A stretch of DNA of 32,021 nt from Arcicella sp. (GTDB lineage Bacteria > Bacteroidota > Bacteroidia > Cytophagales > Spirosomataceae), in assembly GCA_025454855.1 (NCBI GenBank), contig JALONS010000013.1, positions 1-32,021 of the forward strand, in the 5' to 3' direction. How positions within the stretch are numbered: the first letter of the stretch is position 1; each line of letters starts with the position of its first letter. Both the position numbers and the translations under genes were made by a program. Below, one piece after another: positions 31,777-32,021 of the stretch. The notes beneath the pieces are model-generated. The model was not told the DNA's origin and searched no databases. It saw nothing but the letters and a program-made list of their open reading frames with translations.

Positions 31777-32021
31777 CAGGTTCAACGCATTTAAAAGTAC
31801 AATAAAATAGCTAAGAAAAGTACAATTTCTAACCATTTATAAGATTAAGGCTTTACAGAGTAGGGTTTCACAAATCAAAAAAACGTTTTAGGAAAAATCA
31901 ATTGTAAAAACTTAATGGTTATTTGAACATGATTATACTTTTAATGGTCTTACTTAGTAAGAAATTGTACTATTCCATGTAACAGTTTTGTAAAATAGCA
32001 TTTTTAAATGCGTTGAACCTG
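31777..32021. mobile_element. MITE-like non-autonomous element, 245 bp, spans the contig join
   Basis: The left end (31777-31796, caggttcaacgcatttaaaa) and the right end (32002-32021, also 80-99) are perfect 20-bp terminal inverted repeats. Imperfect inverted similarity continues inward, for example gtacaatttct on both arms. The flanks carry an identical 9-bp direct repeat, ttaacgtat, at 31768-31776 and 100-108, as expected from transposon insertion. No coding frame lies inside, so it would need a transposase supplied in trans. The insertion sits just beyond the last sense codon of the orphan immunity gene, whose TAA stop lies in the target duplication. The contig breaks exactly at the right end of the element, which suggests other copies exist in the host or sample. 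The transposase family is not identified. Confidence 0.8.
31923..32021. repeat. Terminal direct repeat (circular overlap, identical to 1-99)
   Basis: These 99 bases are identical to positions 1-99 in the same orientation. A fixed-length overlap of this kind is what a short-read assembler leaves at the ends of a circular contig. The molecule should therefore be read as a circle of about 31,922 bp, and positions 1-99 should be counted only once. The plasmid gene content and the matched target duplication on both sides of the join (31768-31776 and 100-108) support this. Confidence 0.93.

Overview
The window is almost certainly one complete circular plasmid of about 31.9 kb from a Bacteroidota bacterium, most likely a Cytophagales-type host. 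The last 99 bases (31923-32021) repeat the first 99 exactly, so the circle is about 31,922 bp. A 9-bp target duplication on the two sides of the join supports the closure independently. The host guess rests on low GC content, A-rich ribosome-binding regions, TAnnTTTG-type promoter elements, many Sec signal peptides ending in AQ, lipoproteins ending in SCQK, a DUF4134/TraE-like transfer protein and a Bacteroidota-style RHS/YD-repeat protein. No tRNA, rRNA, CRISPR array or complete insertion sequence was seen.

Layout. (1) 100-9210, minus strand: a polymorphic-toxin locus. A 2326-residue secreted RHS/YD-repeat protein ends in a putative HExxH zinc-peptidase domain and overlaps a lipoprotein gene, the likely immunity gene. 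A terminator follows, then an orphan RHS C-terminal module with a short piece of core homology and its own membrane immunity candidate. (2) 9407-12626, minus: small secreted or membrane proteins. Two of them, otherwise unrelated, share a 152-nt structured 5' leader placed exactly 41 nt before each start codon. An intact TraE-like gene lies between them. (3) 12661-14700: a strongly folded 200-bp region, the mobilization genes mobA and mobC, and a candidate oriT with two large hairpins. (4) 15060-17329, plus: a small basic protein, a ParA-like ATPase, a coiled-coil membrane protein and a frameshifted TraE-like relic. (5) 17339-20253, plus: the replication and partition block, with iterons, a Rep_3/RepB initiator, inverted repeats that could be a centromere, ParA and a small ribbon-helix-helix-like partner.

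(6) 20289-31565 is accessory cargo: two PD-(D/E)XK-like nucleases, a tyrosine recombinase near a possible crossover site, a cholesterol-dependent-cytolysin-like lipoprotein whose C-terminus resembles a C2 domain, a secreted OB-fold protein, a small gene bracketed by two identical palindromes, a NUMOD4/HNH protein with about seven NUMOD1-like repeats, and an outer-membrane protein/LytTR regulator operon. A 245-bp MITE-like element closes the circle.

Taken together this looks like a mobilizable but not self-transmissible plasmid: it has a relaxase, an accessory protein and an oriT, but no coupling protein or type IV secretion system. It carries antagonism genes (RHS toxins, a pore-former-like protein), possible defence nucleases and its own maintenance systems. 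The least ordinary items are the paired structured leaders, the CDC-C2 fusion, the RHS peptidase with a lipoprotein partner, the folded 12.66-12.86 kb region and the palindrome-flanked small gene.
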